A DNA stretch of 20,463 nucleotides, from the NCBI GenBank assembly GCA_039024295.1, contig JBCDIQ010000054.1, forward strand, positions 1 through 20,463. The letters are read 5' to 3'. The notes below the pieces were generated by a model that was given only the letters and a program-made list of their open reading frames with translations, was not told where the DNA came from and did no database searches. The position numbers and the translations under genes were made by a program. This document shows, one piece after another, positions 1 to 8,375 of the stretch. Numbering within the stretch: position 1 is the first letter of the stretch; the number at the start of each line of letters is the position of its first letter. The stretch comes from JBCDIQ01 sp039024295 (lineage in GTDB: Bacteria > Bacteroidota > Bacteroidia > J057).

Positions 1-232
1 AAGGCCCAACAATTCCTACAAAACCTCAGACGGACCTTCATACAAGTTAGGTGCAACTATCACAAGCAGCGGCAGCCTAGAAGGATAGCTCAAACCACGT
101 TGCGCACCGCATGAACAGCCACGTTGTTCAGCAGACCCTAATTACGAAAAATTAGAATCGATTCGATATAAATTGGTTCGTGAAAACGAAAGCCCTGTAT
201 CTTATTCCCACATTCTTCGGAAGTTCAAATGG
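1..232. other. Left-edge non-coding stretch with small inverted repeats
   Basis: No gene can be supported here. One forward frame is open from base 2 to a TAG at 86-88 (28 codons, ending in residues GATITSSGSLEG) and could be the tail of a gene lying to the left, but that is too short to judge. Small inverted repeats are visible: TGAACA/TGTTCA (112-117 and 125-130), CTAATT/AATTAG (138-143 and 150-155), the palindrome GAATCGATTC (153-162), and TTCGT-GAAA-ACGAA (177-190), a GNRA-type loop just beyond the stop of the minus-strand AsmA-like gene. None has a clear T-tract, so I do not call a terminator. Confidence 0.4.
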
Positions 233-3200
233 CTACCGCCAGAATTTACCCTTCACCTTTTCATCTTGCCCTTTAATGCCCACACTGGACATAATCCCGC
301 TTAGCATGATCTTGCCCCAAAAGTTGAACATAGACCGGCCGGGATCTCGTGGGGTTTCGATACGACCGATACGCAGAATTCTTCGGTTGGGGTTGTCAGA
401 CTTTAGCACGAATGTATTGGCCATGAAGGTGACCAGCCCCTTGTCGATGACATTCACCTTTAAGTCTCTGTATCGAAAACGCATCTTGCCGGATGCTTCC
501 TCTTTATTAGCTTCAACCGAAAAGTACATCCCATCCATCTTTCCCTGGTTCACCCGCATAAACAGCAGCGGTTCAAGCATGGGGTTCAGGGCGGTTAAAT
601 TCATGGTATCTGCAGAACCGTATAAAGTGAAGGCATCATTTTTATCCTGTTGATCAAATCTGAAAACGGCCGTGATATTACCTGCATCCATTATCCTGAG
701 GCGAGATTTTAATTCGGCAACCACCACTTCTTTGTTCGGAGTCAGGATAGGTTGATTGGTAAAGGGAGAGAGATTTGCCTCTATGTTTCCGAAGGAGATC
801 CTTCCAGGCAGGCTACTTTCGGGCATTCTTTCAAAATAGGTAATGCTTCCCTTGGTTACCTGTAGGCTGTCTACGCGTGTGTCCCAAGGAATGAGTTTTA
901 AGGCTTGTTGGGGGGTGGGAGGGCGACGCGGAAGGGTATCCGGCCTGTGTTTATCTCTGAATACTTCCAGCGAAGGAGAATTGAGAATGATGCGATCTGC
1001 CCATAGTTTGTCCTGAGCTAATAGCCCTGGCAGATTTACTTGTTCGAGGGTAACCTTGGGGATTAACAGGTCAATTCGGTCAGTTATGTCCCCGTTTACC
1101 CGTCCAAACTCATAAAACCCATACCGGGGTTTAAGCTCAATTTCTTTCAATGTCACAGCTTTTTCGCAGCTTTTGACTTCAATACCTCCTATGTTAAGGT
1201 AATACATGCTGTCTTCAAGCGGAACTGAAAACCGCTGAAGTTTACAGCTCATGTCCTTTGAGAAAAAATATTGGTTTTCCACTCCGGGACCCAGTTGGTC
1301 CAAGTAAAACTGTTCGAGTTCAAGCTCAGCATCGGGAATGAGGTACAGCCTTTTTCCTTCATGAAGCCGTTCAAATTGAACTTGCTGGGCACTTAGGGAT
1401 GAGATAGCGAGCCGATCCAGAAAAGGTTCAATGTAGGGGTACAAATCTGGCGTAAGCCAGTTGCCCGTTTGGGTCCTGGGTGAAGGGCTTGTTTCGTCAG
1501 TGGTCATATATTGAACCTTGGCCCCAATGGCCCTGACCGCTTCAAGGCGGGCTTCCCGGATCATGTACCAGTCTGTCAAATCAAATCCCTGGAGTTCCAA
1601 TTGGGGAGCGAGTACTTCCACCATGCGCGATTGTTCCTTGACAGGTTTCAGGTAAACCGAATCCAGTAAGAGAACAGAAGTTGAAGTGTTGAGGCTTATT
1701 CCGCTAAAGCTCAGCTCATAGGAGCTATCGGATAGCATAAGTTCATAGCCTGCTATGTCAAAGTTGAGGTCCACATCACCTAGTGAAAATAAATGTTCCT
1801 CATGTTGAGCTGCCACAGGATCAAGCCGGGCCTGATACATATTTAAGGTGATGTTTTCCGCATCCAGAAACTCAGTTCCCTGGTAAGGCAGAAAGCTGAA
1901 CGAACCTTCATTTAGGTTCAACTTTTCAATGGAAAACGAATTGAAAAAGCGGTTAAGTCCGAGGTATCTCTGGTTTTTGGCGAGGGAATCAAGGGTTTGC
2001 TGAGTTCTTTGGGGAATGTGGTGCATCTCCACACTGGGAGCAAGAAACTCCAATTGCTGCCATTGAATATCGCTTCTTTGGTACATGGAATAGGGAGAAA
2101 CCCCGGTTGCTCGAATTTCGGGCAGGAATCCAGAGAATGTGGTCCTTTTCCCTCGCTCTTCCCTTCTGGGCCTTGCGATCAACCAGCAAGACTTTAAGGT
2201 AAGGCTTTGTTGTTTTGCGCCATACCTTAGGGTGGTGATAGCCAACTGATGCAGGCTATCAGGAAGGGGAACCTGAAGCGAGTCCAATTGAAACTCTAAG
2301 TCATCGGCAAACAAAAAATTATCTGCCGACATGGTGCTAAGAGAGTCCAACTGAAACCCGGTCAGCAGCCCAGAACAAGAAGGCAGCTGGTAGTGCCACA
2401 CCTTTCGGCGCTGTAAGTTGAGCTTCGCATCTTCTATGCTAACCTTCCCAAGAGAAATTTCTGTAAATATATCCTTTACGTAACGGTAGAGGCTATCAAT
2501 TTCGAAAGAAGAAGCCGAAGTCCTGGGATCCATGGGGAGTTGTAAGCGGAAATTTGGAGCAGCCATTCTGAGGCTGTTCCCAGAAAGTACGCGGTCAAAA
2601 TAGAGATCTGTCCCTTGAAGGCCGGTCAATTCTAGCTTTGGGACGAATAGGTCGTACTGATGGCGGGTGGTATCCTTTTTTCTGGAAGCGGTTGGGCGTA
2701 AGACCAAAGAATCTGCATAAACCAAAGAATCCTCCATGGATAAGCCCAGCTTATTGATGGTAAGGGTATGACTGCTATCTGGAAGCATAAAGGTGTAATC
2801 CTGGATATCCAGGTTTACATCAATGTCTTTGGCATAAAACAACTGAGCTTTCCGCTTTGCAGCTCCCTTATTTACCTCCAGTTCCTGGATGGCTACCTGG
2901 ATATCGCTTGCTTTGAAGGCTGTCGAGCTGTTTTTATCCCCTACATTCAAGTGAGTAATCCCGTCTTTGATGAGGAAAGACCTGACCTTTAAGGTATCCA
3001 GAAAAGGTTGTATAGCTGGATAAATGTCCCAACTGGTAAGGCGGTCCACATCCTGGCGTTGGAAAACGGGGAACCCTTGCATCTGAAGGGCTGGTTGCTG
3101 AATGACCACCGAGTCAAGGCCCATCACACGGTCAAACCAGATACTTTCTATATCAACCCCATAGCAAACCAGGTTTTGCCATTCACTTACAAATCGGTTT

Positions 3201-4477
3201 ACATCACCTCTGCGCTGCCTTTTGCCTGATGTTAGCTTCACTCCTTTTGCCAGCAGCACCCTTGATTTGGAAGAAAGTGAAAGTGAATCCAATCGGAAAT
3301 TGACTTTAGCCTCCGGTAAGTGGACTTTCAATCCCGCAATTCCTGCTTCAATATTTTCAGATAGAAACAACTTTTTTGGCCTGAAAATCGAATCGAGTCT
3401 TACGTCTTCGAGTACCACGGAAGCATCCTCTAGCCGGATTTGTGGGAGAGAATCCTGCTGGTTGAATTGGGCGAATTTTGCATGCGCCAATTGAAGTTGT
3501 CCTACCTCCACCTTTCGTAAAAACGGAGAGAGCGCGCCAAACCATTTTTTATGTAATTCGTGGAGGGAGGGCAAATTCCGGGTATGTACCTGATTTGTCG
3601 CTAGGCGTAACTGGACATAGGGCTGCAGGATGCTGATTTGCCTGAAGGATAATTCCCTATGCGAGAGTAAGCTGCCAAAATTGACGCCATTTACTCGTAC
3701 CTCAGGAAGGTCGAAGTGCCAAGGTTTGCCAACTTTTACTGGGCGAATACCTATTCCTCCCACTGAAATATTGCTATCCTGCGTGGAGACAGCAAACCTG
3801 TTTACCTGAACCTCATAGCTGCTGTCGGGTAAGGTCCAACGATACTTGTCTATCTTGGCGTTGACATCAATTGAGGCAACCATTATAGGAAGCATACTGG
3901 CAGATTGCTCAGCGGTGTCTGACAGGTAAATATCTTCTGCTAGCAGCTGAATATGGGTAATGGTCAGTTCCTGATTGAGGTCGTCATTAGGAGAATGGTA
4001 ATGAAGTATGCCGTCAGCTACTTCAATTTTTTCCAGAAAGATATGGGGCAGGTTGCTTTCTTTCAGCTTGGGGATACTGTCCTGAGCACTGTTTCGGTGA
4101 TAAATATGAAACTCAGGGCGATCCAGAAAAAGATTACTGAGGGCCAACTGCTTGGAATTCCAGCTCCCCCACACATCGTTGATCAATAATTTGAGTTGAT
4201 CCGCTTCAATCGCTACCGAGGATATCGTGCTGTCTTTCCACTCAGAACTTGGATACAGGGCGGGCTTAACCAGCTCAAACTTACCGCTAAGCAGGCTCAA
4301 TCTGGCTTTTTCACAGGTGAACTGGTATTGGTTTTTAGTAGCCCCTGCTACCCATCTGGCGACTTTATTTGCGACGAACGGCCCTGCATATTTGGAACCG
4401 ATGAGCTGAAGCCCAACTGCTACCAATGCCAGGCTGCCGATGGCTATTAGAATGCGCTTTCGGGTCTTCTCGGTCAT
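233..4477 (-). CDS. Large AsmA/DUF748-like envelope protein with six tandem ~174-residue modules
   Basis: This 1414-residue protein has a short basic N-terminus, one membrane segment (about residues 9-27) and a long periplasm-type body rich in beta-strand patterns and in phrases such as 'F.LDSL'. I see a repeating module. An L-P-D-S-S-type motif starts at residues 216, 387 (degenerate, LPEA), 565, 738, 915 and 1087. A second motif, roughly F-L-x-x-L-x-V-x-x-L-x-I, starts near 147, 319, 492, 671, 845, 1019 and 1197. The C-terminal part (about 1240-1370, including LNPMLEPLLF and GKMDG) resembles the C-terminal region of AsmA/DUF748-like proteins. Such proteins are inner-membrane-anchored beta-rich bridges, several of which are implicated in moving phospholipid to the outer membrane. 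Its ATG overlaps the stop of the upstream acyltransferase by four bases, so the two are probably co-translated and may act together on lipids. The family assignment is tentative; the anchor and repeats are directly visible. Confidence 0.8.
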   Translation of the reverse strand: MTEKTRKRILIAIGSLALVAVGLQLIGSKYAGPFVANKVARWVAGATKNQYQFTCEKARLSLLSGKFELVKPALYPSSEWKDSTISSVAIEADQLKLLINDVWGSWNSKQLALSNLFLDRPEFHIYHRNSAQDSIPKLKESNLPHIFLEKIEVADGILHYHSPNDDLNQELTITHIQLLAEDIYLSDTAEQSASMLPIMVASIDVNAKIDKYRWTLPDSSYEVQVNRFAVSTQDSNISVGGIGIRPVKVGKPWHFDLPEVRVNGVNFGSLLSHRELSFRQISILQPYVQLRLATNQVHTRNLPSLHELHKKWFGALSPFLRKVEVGQLQLAHAKFAQFNQQDSLPQIRLEDASVVLEDVRLDSIFRPKKLFLSENIEAGIAGLKVHLPEAKVNFRLDSLSLSSKSRVLLAKGVKLTSGKRQRRGDVNRFVSEWQNLVCYGVDIESIWFDRVMGLDSVVIQQPALQMQGFPVFQRQDVDRLTSWDIYPAIQPFLDTLKVRSFLIKDGITHLNVGDKNSSTAFKASDIQVAIQELEVNKGAAKRKAQLFYAKDIDVNLDIQDYTFMLPDSSHTLTINKLGLSMEDSLVYADSLVLRPTASRKKDTTRHQYDLFVPKLELTGLQGTDLYFDRVLSGNSLRMAAPNFRLQLPMDPRTSASSFEIDSLYRYVKDIFTEISLGKVSIEDAKLNLQRRKVWHYQLPSCSGLLTGFQLDSLSTMSADNFLFADDLEFQLDSLQVPLPDSLHQLAITTLRYGAKQQSLTLKSCWLIARPRREERGKRTTFSGFLPEIRATGVSPYSMYQRSDIQWQQLEFLAPSVEMHHIPQRTQQTLDSLAKNQRYLGLNRFFNSFSIEKLNLNEGSFSFLPYQGTEFLDAENITLNMYQARLDPVAAQHEEHLFSLGDVDLNFDIAGYELMLSDSSYELSFSGISLNTSTSVLLLDSVYLKPVKEQSRMVEVLAPQLELQGFDLTDWYMIREARLEAVRAIGAKVQYMTTDETSPSPRTQTGNWLTPDLYPYIEPFLDRLAISSLSAQQVQFERLHEGKRLYLIPDAELELEQFYLDQLGPGVENQYFFSKDMSCKLQRFSVPLEDSMYYLNIGGIEVKSCEKAVTLKEIELKPRYGFYEFGRVNGDITDRIDLLIPKVTLEQVNLPGLLAQDKLWADRIILNSPSLEVFRDKHRPDTLPRRPPTPQQALKLIPWDTRVDSLQVTKGSITYFERMPESSLPGRISFGNIEANLSPFTNQPILTPNKEVVVAELKSRLRIMDAGNITAVFRFDQQDKNDAFTLYGSADTMNLTALNPMLEPLLFMRVNQGKMDGMYFSVEANKEEASGKMRFRYRDLKVNVIDKGLVTFMANTFVLKSDNPNRRILRIGRIETPRDPGRSMFNFWGKIMLSGIMSSVGIKGQDEKVKGKFWR

Positions 4478-5640
4478 GAATCGACTATTGGCACAGGTAA
4501 AGGAATACCTTGTGCATTGAATACAGGCCGGGCGTAAATAGACAAAAATAGCTGTTGTAATTGCCTAGAGTCTCCCTCTAACTTACTAACCTGTTGTGTC
4601 ATGTGGGAGGTAAAAGCGTCCTTTTCCTCCTTGGTATAATTTGACGTGAATTTTGGGCAAGGCAACAAAGCGTCTGCTGCTACAAAATTGGTTGGCCAAA
4701 GTTTGTACGCCTGTTGAATTCTGGTGTCAAGCAGTTTAATTAAACGCTGAAACCTTTCTCCCTTTTGCCGATAGCTCGCTATTTGTTCTAGTTCCTGCCG
4801 GGAAAGCTGCCGGGCAAGTCCTAAATGAATCCGTCCTTTAAAATCCGTAACACCCGCCAGTAAATTTTTCAAATCCTCTCTCTTGCTGCGGGTTATGGGC
4901 AATCCCCGTTGTTGTTGGTAAACATGTTTTACCTTGTAAAGGTCACAAGGTTCATACTCATAGCTAATGGCCATGGGCATGATTTTGAGGTTGCTTAAGT
5001 TCTCAAGAAAGGTTCCTTTTCCCATGTCCAGCATCTTCACCAGCCCAGTTTCTGTGGTATCATTTCCGTCCTTTGCACGTCCATTTCGGTGTGCCAGCCA
5101 GATGGAAGTATGTGCTTGGGTAATTTTGTGCTGAAGGTAGTGGGACAATTGCTGTGCTGCTTCGTATTGCTCCCTGCCAACCTGATCCCTGGCAATGGTG
5201 AAGCTGCGGTTAATCTTGGTTAAATCTGTGATGAGGGAAGAGATCAGCAAATTGCTTCCAATCCCGATCTCACAGGTTTCCAATTTATGCTCTACCAACA
5301 GAATATTTAGAATGGCAGAGTCAAGGATGATATCTCTATGGTTAGAAAGAAACAGATAGCCTGTATCACTGGCTAGTTGCTCGAATCCTTCATAAGTCAG
5401 CCCCGTTGCAGTCTGTTTTACAATAGACCGAATGGCATGGTGGGTCATTTTGTGTTGTACATCCCGAACACTTTTGCAGGACCTGGCCAATTCAATCAGT
5501 TGGTTGTGGGACTTCTCGGGGAATGGAAATGAAAGCACCTGAAAAGTGAGGGGATCACTGATGAGCCGTTCCATCACTTCGGGTACTTCAGCATCCACAT
5601 ACGGCCGCATGCGTTCAAATTCAGGGGGGTTGGATGTCAT
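4474..5640 (-). CDS. PlsC-like 1-acyl-glycerol-3-phosphate-type acyltransferase
   Basis: The product has 388 residues from the ATG at 5640. It carries acyltransferase landmarks: SNHRDIILD (block I, His at about residue 101), FTIARDQVGR (block II) and AHRNGRAKDGND (block III, a phosphate-binding-type loop). Members of this family transfer an acyl chain to glycerol phosphate or lysophosphatidate at the inner membrane face during phospholipid synthesis. The invariant His is followed by an Asp six residues later (H-x5-D) rather than the textbook H-x4-D. A TTG four codons upstream (5652) would extend the protein to 392 residues, but it lies inside a likely -7 promoter box, so I prefer the ATG. The stop overlaps the start of the AsmA-like gene (TCAT at 4474-4477), indicating an operon. 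The exact acyl acceptor cannot be read from sequence. Confidence 0.85.
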   Translation of the reverse strand: MTSNPPEFERMRPYVDAEVPEVMERLISDPLTFQVLSFPFPEKSHNQLIELARSCKSVRDVQHKMTHHAIRSIVKQTATGLTYEGFEQLASDTGYLFLSNHRDIILDSAILNILLVEHKLETCEIGIGSNLLISSLITDLTKINRSFTIARDQVGREQYEAAQQLSHYLQHKITQAHTSIWLAHRNGRAKDGNDTTETGLVKMLDMGKGTFLENLSNLKIMPMAISYEYEPCDLYKVKHVYQQQRGLPITRSKREDLKNLLAGVTDFKGRIHLGLARQLSRQELEQIASYRQKGERFQRLIKLLDTRIQQAYKLWPTNFVAADALLPCPKFTSNYTKEEKDAFTSHMTQQVSKLEGDSRQLQQLFLSIYARPVFNAQGIPLPVPIVDS

Positions 5641-5648
5641 AGCTATTT

Positions 5649-5677
5649 CCAATATACGACAATATTCTCAGGTCAAA
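5649..5677 (-). promoter_or_regulatory. Candidate promoter of the acyltransferase/AsmA-like operon
   Basis: Read on the minus strand there is TTTG (5677-5674), a 17-base spacer and TATATTGG (5656-5649), one mismatch from the Bacteroidota -7 element TAnnTTTG. Only eight bases separate the box from the ATG at 5640, so the leader would be very short. The spacing is at the short end of the usual range. Confidence 0.45.
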
Positions 5678-5823
5678 GTCGCAAAATAGTCATTTTATCA
5701 TATGATGAAGAATGATTTGGGAATCCTTGCTGAAAAAGTGGATGTGGCATTGGACCAATAGGTGCCTGAACGTTTCACGAAACCCACCGACTATCAGTAG
5801 CACAACCGCGTCCATTTGAATAC

Positions 5824-5858
5824 AAAAAAAGCTGAAGCCTGTATGTTCAGGCTTCAGC
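5824..5858 (-). terminator. Rho-independent terminator of glyA
   Basis: There is a perfect 11-bp stem: GCTGAAGCCTG at 5831-5841 pairs with CAGGCTTCAGC at 5848-5858 around a six-base loop. Seven A residues at 5824-5830 become a T-tract after the hairpin on the minus strand. It lies 25 bases beyond the glyA stop codon. Confidence 0.9.
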
Positions 5859-5882
5859 CATTCCTATTCGGGCAGAAGTGTT

Positions 5883-7190
5883 CTACCAGCTAAACATGGG
5901 GAAATCCGCCATGAAAGTATTCACATCTGTTTTCAAATCAGCCAATTGGCTTTCATCTCCCTGACTCATCAGCCCCCTGTCGATGAAGTCGGCAATTGTC
6001 TGCATGTTATAAGCCTTGAGGCCTCGGGTAGTGAGGGCCGGGGTACCCAATCGGATACCACTTGTCACCATCGGTGTTTCTGTATCGAATGGAACCATAT
6101 TTTTGTTAATGGTAATGTCTGCCTTAACCAGGGTATTTTCCGCATATTTTCCGGTCAATCCCTTGTTTCGCAGGTCAATCAACATGCAATGGTTATCCGT
6201 TCCACCGGAAATGAGTTGGTACCCCTTCTCTACCATGGCTGTTGCAAGGGCTTGTGCGTTTGCCACTACCTGCTCGGTGTACGCCTTGAATTCAGGACGA
6301 AGTGCCTCCCCAAATGCCACTCCCTTGGAAGCTATCACATGCATTAAGGGGCCGCCCTGGGTGCCAGGGAATACCCCACTGTCCAGAATGGAGCCCCATG
6401 AACGGGTGGTTCCCTTCCTTGTTGTGACTCCGATGGTGTTGGGGGTATTTTTGCCCACCATGATGATGCCTCCACGTGGTCCGCGAAGGGTCTTGTGGGT
6501 GGTTGAGGTCACAAAATGACAGTGTGGCAGCGGGTTATTCAGCAGGCCCTTGGCGATTAGGCCGGAAGGGTGCGAAATATCTGCCATTAACACGGCACCT
6601 ATCTCATCTGCAATTTCGCGGAAAGTGCCATAGTCCCAGTCACGAGAATAGCTGCTGGCACCCGTAATGATCAGCTTTGGCTTATGCTTCAGGGCCTGGT
6701 CCCTTACCTGGTCCATGTCTAGAAGTCCCGTTTCCTTCTGTACGCCATAAAAGACTGGATTGTAAACTTTACCAGACATGTTCACTGGCGAACCGTGGGA
6801 AAGGTGGCCTCCGTGGGACAGGTCAAATCCTAAAATGGTGTCTCCTGGTTTAAGTACCGCCAGCATGACCGCCGCATTTGCCTGGGCACCTGAGTGGGGC
6901 TGTACATTTACCCATTCTGCACCAAATAATTCCTTGAGTCGCTCACGAGCGAGGTCTTCTGCTTCATCTGCAAACTGGCATCCCCCATAGTATCGCTTTC
7001 CTGGGAGGCCCTCTGCATATTTATTCGTCAAAACACTCCCCTGCGCCAACATCACCGCATCACTGACAAAGTTTTCAGATGCAATCAGTTCGATGCCTTC
7101 ATGCTGACGAGTTTCTTCTTTGCGAAGAATGTCAAACATGGGATCGGCCTTTAAGCCTGCAGGAGAATCTACCACTTTGGAAATGGACAT
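5883..7190 (-). CDS. glyA: Serine hydroxymethyltransferase
   Basis: This 435-residue protein is a full-length PLP-dependent serine hydroxymethyltransferase. In the cytoplasm it interconverts serine plus tetrahydrofolate with glycine plus 5,10-methylenetetrahydrofolate. Clear landmarks are IELIASENF (about 33-41), NKYAEGLPGKRYYGG (56-70), VNVQPHSGAQAN (94-105), ADISHPSGLI (203-212) and the active-site stretch TSTTHKTLRGPRGG (228-241), with the PLP-binding lysine at 233. The length is close to that of family members (E. coli GlyA has 417 residues). The start ATG at 7190 gives the expected N-terminus. The gene is transcribed alone, with a good terminator after it and a Bacteroidota-type promoter before it, and shares its upstream region with the divergent parA-like gene. 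Confidence 0.97.
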   Translation of the reverse strand: MSISKVVDSPAGLKADPMFDILRKEETRQHEGIELIASENFVSDAVMLAQGSVLTNKYAEGLPGKRYYGGCQFADEAEDLARERLKELFGAEWVNVQPHSGAQANAAVMLAVLKPGDTILGFDLSHGGHLSHGSPVNMSGKVYNPVFYGVQKETGLLDMDQVRDQALKHKPKLIITGASSYSRDWDYGTFREIADEIGAVLMADISHPSGLIAKGLLNNPLPHCHFVTSTTHKTLRGPRGGIIMVGKNTPNTIGVTTRKGTTRSWGSILDSGVFPGTQGGPLMHVIASKGVAFGEALRPEFKAYTEQVVANAQALATAMVEKGYQLISGGTDNHCMLIDLRNKGLTGKYAENTLVKADITINKNMVPFDTETPMVTSGIRLGTPALTTRGLKAYNMQTIADFIDRGLMSQGDESQLADLKTDVNTFMADFPMFSW

Positions 7191-7215
7191 ATGATATGAG
7201 GAATTTAATTTTTTA

Positions 7216-7246
7216 CAAATATACGGCTTTTAGTCCTCGTGGAAAA
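7216..7246 (-). promoter_or_regulatory. Candidate glyA promoter
   Basis: On the minus strand TATATTTG (7223-7216) matches the Bacteroidota -7 consensus TAnnTTTG exactly. A TTTT block (7246-7243) stands 19 bases upstream in place of the -33 TTTG. The box ends 25 bases before the glyA ATG. Confidence 0.6.
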
Positions 7247-7338
7247 AACCGTGTAAAGTCGGAGTCGTTTTTTGCGCAAATCCTGCACCAAAAGCCTGAC
7301 ATATTTCTCATTTTTACCCTACCTATTTTCAATTTCCT

Positions 7339-8115
7339 ATGGGCTCCATGAAAGTCATCAGTGTTTCCATCCAAAAAGGCGGATCTGGTAAAACTACCAC
7401 AACGGTTAATACCGCAGCTGCGTTGCGCGAACTCGGCCACCGTGTCCTCCTTGTAGACCTTGACCCTCAGGCAAACCTTACCCAGGCACTTGGGTACGTA
7501 GATGAGCCAGAAGAGAATATTTATGAGTTGATCAATAAACAGGCGGCAGGTGATAGTTATCCCATTAATAACTACATCTTTGATGCAGAGGATTTACACC
7601 TGATTCCTGCATCGCTGGACCTTGCCAATTCTGAACTAGAACTGGTTTCTGTGTACGGACGGGAAAAAATCCTGTCGGATATCCTGAAAAAATTGAAGAA
7701 CTCTTATGATTTTGTGTTCATAGACTGCCCTCCTTCAATTGGAATGCTTACCGTTAATGCGCTGAATGCCAGTGATTATGTACTGATTCCGCTCCAGGCT
7801 GAATTTTTGCCGCTAAAAGGGGTAATGAGTTTCATGAAGACCTTCAAACGCATAAAGAGCCAGCTTAACCGCAACCTTAAGCTATTAGGGATCGTGCTTA
7901 CGAAGTATGACAAAAGGAAAACAATGAACCGGGAGGTGTATGAGCAGCTGATGGAAGAGTTTGAACAGGAGGTATTTGAAACCCGGATACGAAGCAACAT
8001 CGCACTGGCCAAAGCCCAGGCTGCGGGGGTAGATATTTACAATTATGCCCCTAGTTCAAATGGGGCCAAAGATTACCTTGCACTTGCAAAGGAAGTCGAA
8101 TATCGTCTCCGGTAA
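7339..8115 (+). CDS. ParA/Soj-family ATPase (orphan)
   Basis: This 258-residue protein is a complete ParA-type P-loop ATPase. The deviant Walker A KGGSGKTT (13-20) has the signature lysine at 13 and the catalytic-loop lysine at 18. A' is VDLDPQAN (39-46) and Walker B is FVFIDCPPS (125-133). Such proteins form ATP-dependent dimers on DNA or membranes and position chromosomes, plasmids or protein complexes. A second ATG at 7348 (M4) would give MKVISVSIQKGG, an equally typical start. No parB-like gene or parS cluster follows, so it may serve an unlinked ParB or position another cargo. It is divergent from glyA. I do not assign the symbol parA because the partner is missing. Confidence 0.9.
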   Translation: MGSMKVISVSIQKGGSGKTTTTVNTAAALRELGHRVLLVDLDPQANLTQALGYVDEPEENIYELINKQAAGDSYPINNYIFDAEDLHLIPASLDLANSELELVSVYGREKILSDILKKLKNSYDFVFIDCPPSIGMLTVNALNASDYVLIPLQAEFLPLKGVMSFMKTFKRIKSQLNRNLKLLGIVLTKYDKRKTMNREVYEQLMEEFEQEVFETRIRSNIALAKAQAAGVDIYNYAPSSNGAKDYLALAKEVEYRLR

Positions 8116-8145
8116 GGAGGGGGAGGCTTTAGCGGGATAAAAAAT

Positions 8146-8172
8146 TCCCTGAAAGCAAATTGCCTTCAGGGA
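8146..8172. terminator. Hairpin after the ParA-family gene
   Basis: The 8-bp arms TCCCTGAA (8146-8153) and TTCAGGGA (8165-8172) are perfect, and an inner GCA/TGC pairing can extend the stem. It sits 30 bases past the stop of the ParA-family gene, where a terminator is expected. The flanking homopolymer is an A-run at 8139-8144, which would be a T-tract only for minus-strand transcripts. On the plus strand the tail is A-rich, so direction is uncertain. Confidence 0.5.
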
Positions 8173-8375
8173 GACCAAAAAATTAGCTAAACCAGGATAA
8201 GAATTCGTAATATATTGTCTTACTTTTTGTAAAGTACGTAATTAAGTTTCAGTTGGTTAGGACTTTCGTATAAAAAACCTTACAAAGTTCTAATTTTTAC
8301 TTATTCCTTCATATACTGTGCCAAGATGAATTATTGAGCATTACAATAATTCGAAATTCTATCCGCAAGACCCTA

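Noticed and set aside
180..653. 157-residue plus-strand frame opposite the AsmA-like gene
   Set aside because: It lies antisense to a well-supported coding region, has no recognisable motif, and its composition follows the codon pattern of the opposite strand.
6016..6519. 167-residue plus-strand frame opposite glyA
   Set aside because: It is a shadow of the strongly conserved glyA reading frame, with no family features of its own.
7213..7440. 75-residue minus-strand frame across the glyA-parA intergenic region
   Set aside because: It overlaps the glyA promoter and the antisense start of the ParA-family gene and has no recognisable features.
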